Source: Sagittula marina
Lineage (GTDB): Bacteria; Pseudomonadota; Alphaproteobacteria; Rhodobacterales; Rhodobacteraceae
DNA: 64,000 nt
Direction of reading: 5' to 3'
Assembly (NCBI RefSeq): GCF_014196795.1
Contig: NZ_JACIEJ010000009.1
Coordinates: forward strand, 62,001-126,000
Below are positions 16,341-25,526 of this stretch, piece after piece (the first letter of the stretch is position 1; every line of letters starts with the position of its first letter). A model generated the notes under the pieces. That model was not told where the DNA came from, did no database searches, and saw only the letters and a list, made by a program, of their open reading frames with translations. Made by a program: the position numbers and the translations under genes.

Positions 16341-17318
16341 ATGACCAAGCTTCTGGAGATCAACGACCTCACCGTGCGCTTTTCCGGCAAGCGGACGGTA
16401 CATGCGATCAACAACGTGTCCCTGTCGATGGAGCAGGGGGAGACGCTGGCGCTGCTGGGCGAAAGCGGCTCTGGCAAATCGGTGACGCTGAAGGCGCTGC
16501 TGGGTCTTTTGCCGCCGAAACGGTCCTCGGTGGAGGGCAGCATCCACGTGAACGGCACGGATGTGCTGTCGCTGTCGGGCAAGGCGCTGCAACGCTATCG
16601 CGGGGCGGAGGTGTCGATGGTGTTCCAGGAACCGGCGCTGGCGCTGGACCCGGTGTACACCGTGGGCCACCAGATCGCGGAATCGGTGATGCGCCACAAG
16701 GGGGTGAGCAAGGCCGACGCCCTGTCCACCGCTCTGGACATGCTCGACCGGGTGCGCATTCCGTCGGCCAATCGCCGGCTGCACAGCTATCCGCATGAGC
16801 TGTCGGGCGGGATGCGGCAACGGGTGATGATCGCGCTGGCGCTGGCCTGTCGTCCGCGCCTGTTGCTGGCGGATGAGCCGACAACGGCGCTCGATGCCAC
16901 GGTGCAGATCCAGATCCTGCTGCTGCTGCGCGAGTTGCAGAAAGAGTTCGGCATGGGCGTGATCTTTGTCACCCATGACATTGGCGTGGCGGTGGAAATC
17001 TCGGAGCGGGTCGCGGTGATGTATGCCGGACAGATCGTCGAAGAGGGCACCACGCGCGAGATCATCCGCGACGGGCGGCACCCCTATACGCAAGGGCTGT
17101 TGGCGGCGAACCTGCATGACGTGGCGCGCGGGGCGCGGCTGAACGCCATTCCCGGCGCGCCACCCGCGCTGGAGGTCAAGCCGGACGCGTGTCCCTTTGC
17201 CCCGCGCTGTTCCCATGTGATGCCGGCCTGTCGCGCGGCGCTGCCGCCGATGGTCACGACCGAAGGCCGCCGCCGCGTGGCGTGCCTGCACGCCGATGCT
17301 GTTGTGGCTGCTGAATAG
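16341..17318 (+). CDS. Peptide-type ABC transporter ATP-binding protein (DppD-like)
   Basis: A 325-residue ATPase with Walker A GESGSGKSV, signature LSGGMRQR, Walker B LLLADEPTTALD and HDIGVAVEISERVAVMYAG. The C-terminal cysteine cluster (CPFAPRCSHVMPACR) again marks the oligopeptide group. AGGAGGG lies just before the ATG. It forms the heterodimeric motor with the preceding ATPase. The 73 bp between the two ATPase genes hold no other feature. Confidence 0.92.
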   Translation: MTKLLEINDLTVRFSGKRTVHAINNVSLSMEQGETLALLGESGSGKSVTLKALLGLLPPKRSSVEGSIHVNGTDVLSLSGKALQRYRGAEVSMVFQEPALALDPVYTVGHQIAESVMRHKGVSKADALSTALDMLDRVRIPSANRRLHSYPHELSGGMRQRVMIALALACRPRLLLADEPTTALDATVQIQILLLLRELQKEFGMGVIFVTHDIGVAVEISERVAVMYAGQIVEEGTTREIIRDGRHPYTQGLLAANLHDVARGARLNAIPGAPPALEVKPDACPFAPRCSHVMPACRAALPPMVTTEGRRRVACLHADAVVAAE

Positions 17319-17327
17319 GATGGATGT

Positions 17328-18512
17328 ATGCTGATCGAAAATGACCCCTATCGTTGTTTCATGCCCTATCCGGGGGTGGAGGTGCCCTCTGGCGCAGGTC
17401 CGTTGGACGGGCTGACGCTGGCGGTGAAAGACCTCTATGACGTGGCGGGCTATCGCACCGGGTCTGGCTGCCCCACCGCGCTGGCCATGTCGGAGGTGAA
17501 GACCGAGAGCGCCCCGGCGGTGCAGGCTTTGCTCGACGCGGGCGCGCGGTTCGTGGGCAAGACCCATACCGATGAGCTGGCCTGGTCGCTGTACGGCATG
17601 AACGCGCATTTCGGCACGCCGGTGAACCCCGCCGCGCCGGACCGCATTCCGGGCGGGTCGTCCTCTGGGTCGGCGGTGGCGGTGGCCGGGGGCCTGTGCG
17701 ACATCGCGCTTGGCACGGACACCGGCGGGTCGGTGCGCGCGCCTGCGAGCTTCTGCGGCATCTGGGGGATGCGGCCCACGCATGGGCGGGTGTCGCTGGA
17801 CCTGACGCAGCCCTTGGGGCGCAGCTATGACACGGCGGGCGTCTTTGCCCGCGACGGCGCGATGCTGCTGCGGGCCATGTCGGTGCTGCTGGTCGAGGAT
17901 GTGGAGGTGGCAGAGCCGCGTTTCCTCAAGCCATTGGAGATGTGGGATTTCCTCGGGGAGGCGCAGCGGACGGTTCTGGAGGAGGCCTTTGCCGGGGTGG
18001 AGGCCGCGCCCTTGGAGGGGCTGTATCCCGGTGGGATCGACGCGGTGTACCAGAGCTTTCTCACCACCATGAGCGCGGATGCGAAGCGCGATGTGGTGCC
18101 GTTTATCCGCTCGTCCGGGATGCCGATGGTGCGCGGGATCGACGGTCGCGCGGCGGCGGCCGAGGCGTTGACCGACGCGCAGGCGGCCGACGGCCAGGCG
18201 GCGCGGGAGGCGTTCCGCGCCCATGTGGACGCGGTGCTGGGACGCGACGGCGTGCTGCTGGCCCCGGTTGTTCACGACGCGCCCTTCAGGCTGGATGCAC
18301 CGGTGGAGGTGTTCGACGACTACCGCCATCAGGCCATGCGGTTGCTGTGTGTCGCGGGGATGGCGGGCTTGCCGCAGGTGGTGATGCCTGCGGGGCGGGT
18401 GGACGGTGCGCCTTATGGGGTGTCGCTGATCGGACCGCGCGGATCGGATCTGTCGCTGATCCGGCTGGCCGTGCAAATCGCGGCGGGTTTGCCGCAGGCG
18501 GTGGTCGCATGA
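17328..18512 (+). CDS. Amidase-signature-family amidohydrolase
   Basis: A 394-residue amidase-signature enzyme with the Ser-cisSer-Lys triad: K34 in LAVKDLYDVAG, S110 in IPGGSSSGSA and S134 in GTDTGGSVRAP. It hydrolyses an amide or carbamoyl bond to release ammonia. At about 390 residues it is shorter than most family members (450-500), as in some AtzE- or indoleacetamide-hydrolase-like enzymes. It begins 9 bp after the transporter ATPase gene and overlaps the RidA gene by 4 bp. The imported solute is therefore likely its substrate. Confidence 0.9.
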   Translation: MLIENDPYRCFMPYPGVEVPSGAGPLDGLTLAVKDLYDVAGYRTGSGCPTALAMSEVKTESAPAVQALLDAGARFVGKTHTDELAWSLYGMNAHFGTPVNPAAPDRIPGGSSSGSAVAVAGGLCDIALGTDTGGSVRAPASFCGIWGMRPTHGRVSLDLTQPLGRSYDTAGVFARDGAMLLRAMSVLLVEDVEVAEPRFLKPLEMWDFLGEAQRTVLEEAFAGVEAAPLEGLYPGGIDAVYQSFLTTMSADAKRDVVPFIRSSGMPMVRGIDGRAAAAEALTDAQAADGQAAREAFRAHVDAVLGRDGVLLAPVVHDAPFRLDAPVEVFDDYRHQAMRLLCVAGMAGLPQVVMPAGRVDGAPYGVSLIGPRGSDLSLIRLAVQIAAGLPQAVVA

Positions 18513-18973
18513 GCTGTCCGATTGAGGCCAAGCTGGCGGAGATGGGTCTGGCGCTGCCGCCGTCTGCGCCGTCGCGTGCGTTGTTTCTGCCGGGCAAGAT
18601 CACCGGCAACCTGTTGTTCCTGTCGGGGCAGATTTGCGAATGGGAAGGCGTGCCGCAGTATTTCGGCCCGGTGCCGGAGGTGTTTGACATGGCCGAAGGG
18701 CAGGCGGCGGCGCGGATGTGCGCGCTGAACCTGTTGTTCTGCATCAAGCAGTTGGCCGGATCGCTGGACGCGGTGGCGGAGGTCGTGCGGTTGGGCGGCT
18801 TTGTCGCCGCGCCGCCGGAGTTCGGTGACGGCCCGATGATCGTCAACGGTGCGTCTCAGCTGTTGATCGACCTCTATGGCGACAGGGGCCGCCATGCGCG
18901 CACGGCGGTCAACGTGTCGTCCCTGCCCGCCAACGCGCTGGTCGAAGTGGATGCGGTGATCGAGCTGCGTTAG
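18509..18973 (+). CDS. RidA/YjgF-family protein
   Basis: A 154-residue RidA-family protein of the longer subgroup (NLLFLSGQICEWEG, then RMCALNLLFCIKQLAGSLDAV, and RTAVNVSSLPANALVEVDAVIEL). RidA proteins hydrolyse reactive enamine/imine intermediates or act on ureido compounds next to amidases. The ATG overlaps the amidase stop (ATGA), so the two are translated together, which suggests it acts on the amidase product. Confidence 0.9.
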   Translation: MSCPIEAKLAEMGLALPPSAPSRALFLPGKITGNLLFLSGQICEWEGVPQYFGPVPEVFDMAEGQAAARMCALNLLFCIKQLAGSLDAVAEVVRLGGFVAAPPEFGDGPMIVNGASQLLIDLYGDRGRHARTAVNVSSLPANALVEVDAVIELR

Positions 18974-18983
18974 GGTCTGGCGG

Positions 18984-19015
18984 GTGCGCGCGGCGCTGGG
19001 GGCGACAGCGCGCAC
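18984..19015. terminator. Hairpin between convergent RidA and DeoR genes
   Basis: GTGCGCGC (18984-18991) pairs with GCGCGCAC (19008-19015) around a 16-nt loop, 11 bp beyond the RidA stop. There is no T tract, so this is only a possible 3' end. The remaining 170 bp up to the DeoR stop show nothing else. Confidence 0.35.
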
Positions 19016-19187
19016 ACCGAAAAGGGTTTGGCCGGGACTGTCGCCTGCAAATTTATCCCTGCCGTGGCAAGTGTCGGCCCATTTGCCGCGGCGGCCTCCG
19101 GCTCGTCGGTCGCACACCGGTCCTGACGGGGCGCGTGCTTTTTGGCGAGCCGAGGCGGGGCTGTCTTTGCGAAGCTGCCGATATGCG

Positions 19188-19949
19188 CTAGCGCGCGACG
19201 ACCAAATGCGCGCCGCTGTCGGCGATCATGCGGCTGTGGTCGGGATCAGGCTGGGCGTCGGTGATGACGGTGTGAAATTCGCTCAGGCCCGCCAGCACGT
19301 TCAACGCGGTGTGGCCGAGGCGGCTGTGGTTGACCATCAACACGCGGCGTTGCGCGGCGTCCATCATCAGCCGTTTGACCCGCGTGATATCATCGTCCAT
19401 GTGAAAGACCTGACCGGCGGCCACGGCGGGGGTGGAGATGAAGGCGAGGTCGGCGCGCAGCCCTTCGAGCGCGGTCTCCGTCACGCGCCCGACCCATGCG
19501 TTGTATTTCGCGGAATAACGTCCGCCAAGGGCGATGACCGTCATGCCCGGCTCTGCCTTTAACGCTTGGGCCACCGCGTCGTTGTTGGTGATCACGCTCA
19601 GCGGGCGACGGTCCACCAGGGCGGTACCAAGCGTGGTGGCGGTGGAGCCGTCATTGACCATGACCGTCATGCCCGGTTCCACCAGCTTCAGAGCGGCGGC
19701 GGCCATGCGGGCCTTGACCTCGTGGCCCTGCAACTGGCGAAACCTGAAGTCGCTTTCGAACTGGGTCCCGGCCTCGATCGTGGCACCGCCGCGGATCTTG
19801 CGCAGCAGCCCTTCGGATTCGAGATCGTCGAGATCGCGGTGAATGGTCATTTTCGACACGCCGAAGGTTTCGGCCAGATGGTCGAGCTGCACCTGCCCGT
19901 CCTGGACGAGAGTGTCGATAATCCGCTGGCGGCGGTCGTCGCGTTTCAT
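19188..19949 (-). CDS. DeoR/GlpR-family transcriptional regulator of the erythritol locus
   Basis: A 253-residue repressor with a DeoR helix-turn-helix (VQLDHLAETFGVSKMTIHRDLDDLE) and the sugar-phosphate sensing domain (DGSTATTLGTAL; ITNNDAVAQAL). It begins 9 bp after eryD, preceded by GAGGAT, as the last gene of the ery operon. In Brucella a DeoR regulator is likewise linked to the erythritol genes and the tpi/rpi pair, so it may control the tpiA-rpiB operon here. Confidence 0.9.
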   Translation of the reverse strand: MKRDDRRQRIIDTLVQDGQVQLDHLAETFGVSKMTIHRDLDDLESEGLLRKIRGGATIEAGTQFESDFRFRQLQGHEVKARMAAAALKLVEPGMTVMVNDGSTATTLGTALVDRRPLSVITNNDAVAQALKAEPGMTVIALGGRYSAKYNAWVGRVTETALEGLRADLAFISTPAVAAGQVFHMDDDITRVKRLMMDAAQRRVLMVNHSRLGHTALNVLAGLSEFHTVITDAQPDPDHSRMIADSGAHLVVAR

Positions 19950-19958
19950 CAGCTATCC

Positions 19959-20894
19959 TCAGTCGAGAAGGGCGCGCGCTGTCAACTCGTCAGTGATCAG
20001 CCCGGCCACGCGGCCCGACCGCAGGACAGAGCGGATCGCCGCGACCTTTTCCGGCCCGCCCGCGATGGCGACGATATCCTCTTCGCGCGCAGGATCGTAG
20101 CCCACGGCAAGCGTTCTGGCGGAAAGCGTGGTTTCCACGACATGGCCGTCGGCGTCAAAGAAATCCCCCAGCATTTCCCCCTGCGCCCCGGCGCGGGCGA
20201 TCTGCTCGATCTCGGACGGCTCTATCATGCGGCTGGTGACAAGCTGGGCGTCGGCGTCCACCGTGCCGATGCCCACCACCTTGAGCGTGGCGGACTGGGC
20301 CATGCGGAAAACCTCGTCCACGCCCCGCTGGTTCAGCAGGACTTCGCGGTCCTGCGGAGTGTTGGCAAAGAAGGGCACCGGCATGACATAGGCGCGCGCG
20401 CCGGTTTTTTCCGAGATACGGTGCATGACGTCATGCGGGTTGGCGGCAAAGTTGCGGGTCAGCCCCCCCAGCAGCGAGACGAAGTGCAGCCCGGTGGCAT
20501 CCATGCGCGGCAGGGCGCGGGTGGCTTCGGCGAGGGTGCGCCCGTGGCCCAGACCGATGATGGTATGCTCGGCGGTTTCGAACTGGCGCCTGAGGTAGGC
20601 GGCCCCGGCCAGGGCGAGGGTGCGCAAAGGCAGCCCTTCTTCGCCGACGTCGGGAGCCACTTCGCAGAGTTTCAGATCGTAGCGTTCATAGAGCGCGGCC
20701 TCCAGCGCGACGCATTCGACGATGTCGCCCTCGATGGAGACCTTGACGTTGCCATCGGCCACGGCGCGGGCAATCAGGCGGTGCGTCTTGACCGAAGGCA
20801 GGCCCAGCCGTTTCGCCACCTTGGCCTGCGTCAGCCCGCCGATGTAGTGCAACCATGCGGCGCGGATGGCGAGGCTTTTCTCATCTTCGGTCAT
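19959..20894 (-). CDS. eryD: Erythritol operon regulator EryD (SorC family)
   Basis: A 311-residue SorC-family regulator with an N-terminal helix-turn-helix (GLTQAKVAKRLGLPSVKTHRLI). A sugar-phosphate-binding domain follows, with typical segments GHGRTLAEATRALP and GIGTVDADAQ. In Brucella EryD represses the ery operon and is relieved by erythritol. Its place after eryC matches the eryABCD order of Brucella and rhizobia. The family is certain; the name rests on synteny. Confidence 0.88.
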   Translation of the reverse strand: MTEDEKSLAIRAAWLHYIGGLTQAKVAKRLGLPSVKTHRLIARAVADGNVKVSIEGDIVECVALEAALYERYDLKLCEVAPDVGEEGLPLRTLALAGAAYLRRQFETAEHTIIGLGHGRTLAEATRALPRMDATGLHFVSLLGGLTRNFAANPHDVMHRISEKTGARAYVMPVPFFANTPQDREVLLNQRGVDEVFRMAQSATLKVVGIGTVDADAQLVTSRMIEPSEIEQIARAGAQGEMLGDFFDADGHVVETTLSARTLAVGYDPAREEDIVAIAGGPEKVAAIRSVLRSGRVAGLITDELTARALLD

Positions 20895-20972
20895 GGGCGC
20901 TGTGTGGTCCTGAGCTCTACCGGTGGGGCAGGGTAGGGGCAGGGCGTGCCGGTGGAAAGCCCTGCCACGATT

Positions 20973-21905
20973 TTAGATGTTCAGGTGCTGCTCACCCGTG
21001 TCGATGTGCGGCGCCCAGAAGGCGATGGATTCGGCGATCTGGGGGATCACCTCGCGGTCGTTGGGCTCGCGTTCCTTGAAGCTGAGTTCGAGGCAGATCT
21101 CGTTGTCCTGCGCGCCGCCCTCGGCAAAGGCGGCCAGAAGCGGGTCTGGCTGGATCTTCCCCTTGGCGTTGAAGGCGGCGGTGAAGGGGCGGTGGCCGCC
21201 CTTGTCCATCAGGCTTTGCTTGATGTGAATGATGGGGGAGACCTTTGGCACGGCGCGCGCCCAGGCGTAGGGGTCGTAATCGTCGGGGTCCGTGCTGGTG
21301 ACATCACCGTGGTCGATGTCGGCCATCATCCACATGGGAATTGCCATGTTCGCAGCCGTCAGCCGGCCTTGGAGCGCCATGCACTCCGCGATGGTTTCGC
21401 CAAATTCGCGGGCGATGCTCATGGGTTCCCAGAAGACGGAGTCGAGGCCGGCCGATTTGCCGTGTTCTGCGACCTCGGCCCAACAGTCCATGGCGATCTT
21501 TATCATCTCTTCGCGGCGGGCGGGATCATCCTGTTCACGGTAGGTGAGGATGGCGAACTGCGTGCCGACGGAGGTCCCGCCAAGGTCGGCGGTGATGTCT
21601 GCGAAGGTCTTGAACCAGTCCACGTAGTAGCGGCGCACGTCGCGGTCCGGATGGCCGAAGTGGTTCAGCCGCCCGTATGGCCCGGTCATGCCGGAGGTCA
21701 CGCGGACGCCGGTGCGGTCCAGCGCCGCGCCCATCTGGCGGGTCAGGCGACGGATCACCGGGGCGGGCCAGCTGGGGTTGATGAACTCATGCGTCAGTTG
21801 CAGGTCCCTGATCTTCAGGTCGCGTGCCACGGTGTCGATCAGGTCGTCGGGATCGGCAAAGCGGTTCACCAGCGGGTTGGTGTTGAGGCTCAGCGTCAGG
21901 GGCAT
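20973..21905 (-). CDS. eryC: EryC, sugar-phosphate isomerase/epimerase of erythritol catabolism
   Basis: A 310-residue TIM-barrel protein of the xylose-isomerase-like superfamily (LTLSLNTNPLVNRFADPDDL, VFWEPMSIAREFGE, MWMMADIDHGD). In Brucella EryC isomerises 3-keto-L-erythrose 4-phosphate to L-erythrulose 1-phosphate. The start at 21905 overlaps the eryB stop by one base (TGATG), which indicates translational coupling. Length and order match known eryC genes. Confidence 0.85.
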   Translation of the reverse strand: MPLTLSLNTNPLVNRFADPDDLIDTVARDLKIRDLQLTHEFINPSWPAPVIRRLTRQMGAALDRTGVRVTSGMTGPYGRLNHFGHPDRDVRRYYVDWFKTFADITADLGGTSVGTQFAILTYREQDDPARREEMIKIAMDCWAEVAEHGKSAGLDSVFWEPMSIAREFGETIAECMALQGRLTAANMAIPMWMMADIDHGDVTSTDPDDYDPYAWARAVPKVSPIIHIKQSLMDKGGHRPFTAAFNAKGKIQPDPLLAAFAEGGAQDNEICLELSFKEREPNDREVIPQIAESIAFWAPHIDTGEQHLNI

Positions 21906-23410
21906 CAGGCGGCCTCCGCATGGGCGTCGTTGAACCATTGGGTGAAGCGCGCAATTTCCGCGTCCGTCATGTCGAGGCGGTTCTTGGTGCGCCGCCAGAT
22001 CACGTCCTCCGGCGTCTGGGCCCATTCGTTTTCAACGAGATAGGTGACTTCTGCCTCGTACAGGCAGGCGCCGAAATGCTGCCCGAGGCCGTCGACGGAG
22101 GTCGCCGTACCGATGATGTCGCGTGTCAGCGTGCCATAGCGCCGCCCGTAATATTCGCGCATCTCGCGGCTGAGCCAGGGGTAGTCGGCCTTGAGCGTTT
22201 CGCGGAAGGCGTCGAAGTCGGCATCCGGCATGTCGCCGCCGGGCAGCGGGGCGGTTTCGGTCCAGTCCTTGCCCATCCTGGGGAAGATCCTGTCCAGCTG
22301 GTGCATGCCGCGTTCCGCCAGTTCGCGGAAGGTGGTGATCTTGCCGCCAAAGATGTTCAGCAGCGGCGCGCCAGCGGTCTCATCAAGGTCAAAAACGTAA
22401 TCGCGAGTCACGGCGGAGGGGTTGCCCTGCCCATCGTCGAACAGCGGGCGCACACCGGAGAAGGTTTCGAGAATGTCCTCGGGGCGGAGCTTTTCCTTGA
22501 AATAGCGGTTCACGCAGTCGAGCAGGTAGCTGACCTCCGCGTCGTCGATGGTCACATCCTCGGCGCGGCCCTCGTAGGCGATGTCTGTGGTGCCGATCAG
22601 CGCCTTGTCGCCCTCGTACGCGTTGATGAAGATGACGCGCTTGTCGTGGTTTTGCACCAGATAGCTGTGCGGCCCTTCCCAGAACTTCGGCACGATGATG
22701 TGAGAGCCTTTGACCAGCCGCACGTTGCGGGTGGAATTGGCCCCGGCCACGCGGGTCAGCACATCCGTCACCCAAGGTCCGGCGGCGTTGACGAGGCATT
22801 TGGCGAGGAATTCGCGCTTTTCCCCGGTCAGGGTATTCTGCGTGGTGACGTGCCATTTGCCATCCTCGCGGCGCGCGGTGACAGCGGGGGAGCGGGTCAG
22901 GATGGTCGCGCCCTTGGCCTTTGCGTCCAGCGCGTTGAGGATCACAAGGCGGGCATCGTCCACCCAGCAGTCAGAGTATTCAAAGCCGCGCTTGTACTGG
23001 TCGAGAATGGGCGCGCCTTCGGGGTCGCGATGCAGGTTCAGCGTGCGCGTGCCGGGCAGCTTTTTGCGGCCGCCGAGGTTGTCATAGAGGAACAGGCCAA
23101 GGCGCACGAGCCATGCGGGACGGTCCTGCGGGCTGTGCGGCAGAACGAAGCGCAGCGGCCAGATGATATGAGGCGCGGCGTTCATCAGCACTTCGCGTTC
23201 GATCAACGCCTCGCGCACCAGCCGGAATTCGTAATATTCCAGATAGCGCAGCCCGCCATGCACCAGCTTGCCGGAGCGCGAGGACGTGCCCTCCGCGAGA
23301 TCGTCCTTTTCACACAGCACGACGGACAGGCCGCGCCCGGCGGCGTCTCGTGCCACGCCAGCGCCATTGATGCCGCCGCCGATGACGAACAGGTCTACCT
23401 CTTGGGTCAT
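21905..23410 (-). CDS. eryB: EryB, FAD-dependent L-erythritol-4-phosphate dehydrogenase
   Basis: A 501-residue GlpD-like flavoprotein. The dinucleotide-binding motif is at the N terminus (LFVIGGGINGAGVARDAAGRG), followed by SSRSGKLVHGGLRYLE, as in glycerol-3-phosphate dehydrogenase. In erythritol catabolism it oxidises L-erythritol 4-phosphate and passes electrons to the respiratory chain at the membrane. A true glpD is possible by sequence alone, but the neighbours eryA, eryC and eryD argue for EryB. It begins 1 bp after eryA. Confidence 0.87.
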   Translation of the reverse strand: MTQEVDLFVIGGGINGAGVARDAAGRGLSVVLCEKDDLAEGTSSRSGKLVHGGLRYLEYYEFRLVREALIEREVLMNAAPHIIWPLRFVLPHSPQDRPAWLVRLGLFLYDNLGGRKKLPGTRTLNLHRDPEGAPILDQYKRGFEYSDCWVDDARLVILNALDAKAKGATILTRSPAVTARREDGKWHVTTQNTLTGEKREFLAKCLVNAAGPWVTDVLTRVAGANSTRNVRLVKGSHIIVPKFWEGPHSYLVQNHDKRVIFINAYEGDKALIGTTDIAYEGRAEDVTIDDAEVSYLLDCVNRYFKEKLRPEDILETFSGVRPLFDDGQGNPSAVTRDYVFDLDETAGAPLLNIFGGKITTFRELAERGMHQLDRIFPRMGKDWTETAPLPGGDMPDADFDAFRETLKADYPWLSREMREYYGRRYGTLTRDIIGTATSVDGLGQHFGACLYEAEVTYLVENEWAQTPEDVIWRRTKNRLDMTDAEIARFTQWFNDAHAEAA

Positions 23411-23411
23411 G

Positions 23412-25061
23412 TCAGGATCCTTTCGTGGACGCGGTCACGGGACCGGCGTCAAGCGAACGTTCATTGGTTTCAAGCTGGCGCTCGTGGCTGGCACGGCGAT
23501 GCTCCGCGAGCTGGTCCCAGACCGGTGTCAGCGCGTCCCGCGCGGCGGCATAGGCGGGATACAGTCCGGCGTAGGTTTCGGTCAGCAGCGGGTCGGGCTG
23601 CTCTGCGTCGCCCAGCAGGGGCGTCACCCATTCGGCGATGCAGGCGTCCATGTCGGGGTAGGCGCCAATGGCGACAGCGGCCATCATGGCGCAGCCAGCG
23701 GCCCCGGCTTCTTCGCGGGTGGACACGCGCACGGGGGCCTCGACGCAGGCGGCCAGCACGGCGCGCAGAGCGGGGGAGCGCGCGGCCCCGCCGGTGATGC
23801 GCAGTTCCGAGGGCATGTCGCCCCCCGAGCCGGTGTTCATGGCGGCGTAGCAATCGCGGGCGGCCATGCCCAGCCCCTCGACCACGCCGCGCATCAGGTC
23901 GGCAAAGCGGTGATGTGCGGCCAGCCCGATAAAGCCCGCGCGGGCGTTCGGATTGACCATCGGGCCGCGTTCCCCTGCCTCGGAGACATAGGGTTGATAC
24001 AGCAGCGCGCCGGGGGTGGAGCGGCCCATCCAGCCGTCGATGCGGCCCACGAGGTCGGCGTAGTCGTGCGGGTGGCCGGTCTCGCTCATCAGGTCGGCGG
24101 CCATGCGCAGCGCCCAGTCGATGTTGAGCGTCGCGGCCATGTTGGTCTGGACCTGCGTCACCATGTTCGGGGCAGGCAGGCAGATGACGTAGCCGCTTTG
24201 TGCGCCGTCTGTCAGATGCACATCGTCGGAGGTCACGGCGCGCATGTGCACGCCGGTCGATCCGATGGTGGAGCAAGCGGTGCCCGCGTCGCCGGTATGG
24301 ACCCCTGCGCCGAGGGCGGTCATCACCATGTCGACGTAGCCAAGGCTGACCGGCGTGCCTTCGGGCAGGCCGGTTTCCCCGGCCGCTTTGGCAGACAGCG
24401 GGTGCGTGACGCGGGTGCCGTCGATGATCTGCGGCAGCAGGGCGCGGCGGTGGGTCAGGCCAAGCGCGGCAATCACGTCGTCGTCGTACTGACGGGTGCG
24501 GAAATCACCGAAGGTAAAGCTGGCTTCCGAGGGGTCGGTGGCACGTTCCCCGGTGAGGTTGAGATAGAGCCAGTCCTTGCAATGCAGGGCGGCCTCGGCA
24601 CGGTCGAGCAGATCGGGGCAGTGCTGGTCCATATGCGCCATCTGCGCGCCCATCTGGCAGGTGTTCAGCGCGGTGCCCGTGGCGGCAAAGCGCGCGGCGT
24701 TTTGCGGTTTCGCGGCGAGGTCGGTGGTTGTGCGGGCGGCGCGGGCATCGAGCCAGAGCCACGCATCGGTCACGGGGCGATTGTCCGCCCCCACCAGCCA
24801 GGTGCCGTCGCCCTGGCCCGTCACCGCGAGCGCCGCGACCCGTGCGGACAGGTCATCGACCTTGTCCTGCAGGCCCCGCAAGGCGCGGGCGCAGTCCGCC
24901 CAGGTGCGGGCCATGTCCTGTGTCGCCGCACCGTCGGGCGCCGTGTCATAGCTGTTGAGCACGGCGCTGGTGCCCACTTGGGTGCCGTTCAGCGTGAAGG
25001 CCACAGCCTTGATCACCGAGGTTCCGGCGTCGATTCCGATGATGATGTCGCGATCAGCCAT
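23412..25061 (-). CDS. eryA: EryA, erythritol kinase (FGGY family)
   Basis: A 549-residue FGGY carbohydrate kinase. The ATPase fold begins IIIGIDAGTSVIKAVAF, and the FGGY C-terminal signature includes RITGGAARSPALRAVLAACV. It phosphorylates erythritol to L-erythritol 4-phosphate, the first committed step. I place the start at 25061 because MADRDIIIGIDAG matches the family N terminus; an in-frame ATG lies seven codons upstream. It is the first gene of the ery operon, facing away from the sugar ABC transporter. Confidence 0.87.
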   Translation of the reverse strand: MADRDIIIGIDAGTSVIKAVAFTLNGTQVGTSAVLNSYDTAPDGAATQDMARTWADCARALRGLQDKVDDLSARVAALAVTGQGDGTWLVGADNRPVTDAWLWLDARAARTTTDLAAKPQNAARFAATGTALNTCQMGAQMAHMDQHCPDLLDRAEAALHCKDWLYLNLTGERATDPSEASFTFGDFRTRQYDDDVIAALGLTHRRALLPQIIDGTRVTHPLSAKAAGETGLPEGTPVSLGYVDMVMTALGAGVHTGDAGTACSTIGSTGVHMRAVTSDDVHLTDGAQSGYVICLPAPNMVTQVQTNMAATLNIDWALRMAADLMSETGHPHDYADLVGRIDGWMGRSTPGALLYQPYVSEAGERGPMVNPNARAGFIGLAAHHRFADLMRGVVEGLGMAARDCYAAMNTGSGGDMPSELRITGGAARSPALRAVLAACVEAPVRVSTREEAGAAGCAMMAAVAIGAYPDMDACIAEWVTPLLGDAEQPDPLLTETYAGLYPAYAAARDALTPVWDQLAEHRRASHERQLETNERSLDAGPVTASTKGS

Positions 25062-25526
25062 GTCGCGCCCCGCAGGGGGCATACCAGGCAGCGCAGGGGC
25101 AAAAAGCCATGCGACGTCCTCCCTTGTCCTGTGCCCGAAGCTCCTCCAGCCACGGGGTCGACGACGGGCGTGAACCCGTGCCGGTCGCCAAAAGCATATC
25201 GGAGGATCCGGCCACGTCTAGTGTAATTTTTTTCTTCACTCGAAAAATATTTCAGATAAGGTGGCCTTAACGGATCAAGGACCGGCACGGGGCATTCGGA
25301 GGATAACCCCAAGCCTGATATGGGTTTTTTGATCTCAAGGTAGGCCCGTGACACATGTTCCGGGGTGCGAATCAAGGGAGGGAGAGGCGCCGGCGAAAGT
25401 CGGCCCTCGACGGATGACAGCGGCGCCGGTCCGGCATCTGCACGGTCGTTCTGTACCGCTTTGCGGCGGTGGCATCCCCCTCTTAGTCAGACAATGCAGC
25501 GGCCTTTGGGGCGCGAGGGAGGGAAC
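25062..25526. promoter_or_regulatory. Divergent promoter region between eryA and the sugar ABC operon
   Basis: About 465 bp without a gene. A sharply AT-rich stretch at 25221-25259 (including TCGAAAAATATTTCAGA) is the likely eryA promoter/operator on the minus strand. GAAAAATATTTC (25240-25251) is an imperfect palindrome, 10 of 12 positions matching. The GAAA/TTTC half-sites are reminiscent of DeoR/SorC-type operators. The region from 25290 to 25526 is ordinary GC-rich leader. Confidence 0.45.

Noticed and set aside
25210-25266. GGCCAC...GTGGCC arms flanking the AT-rich block before eryA
   Set aside because: Six-base arms 45 bp apart are probably coincidental.
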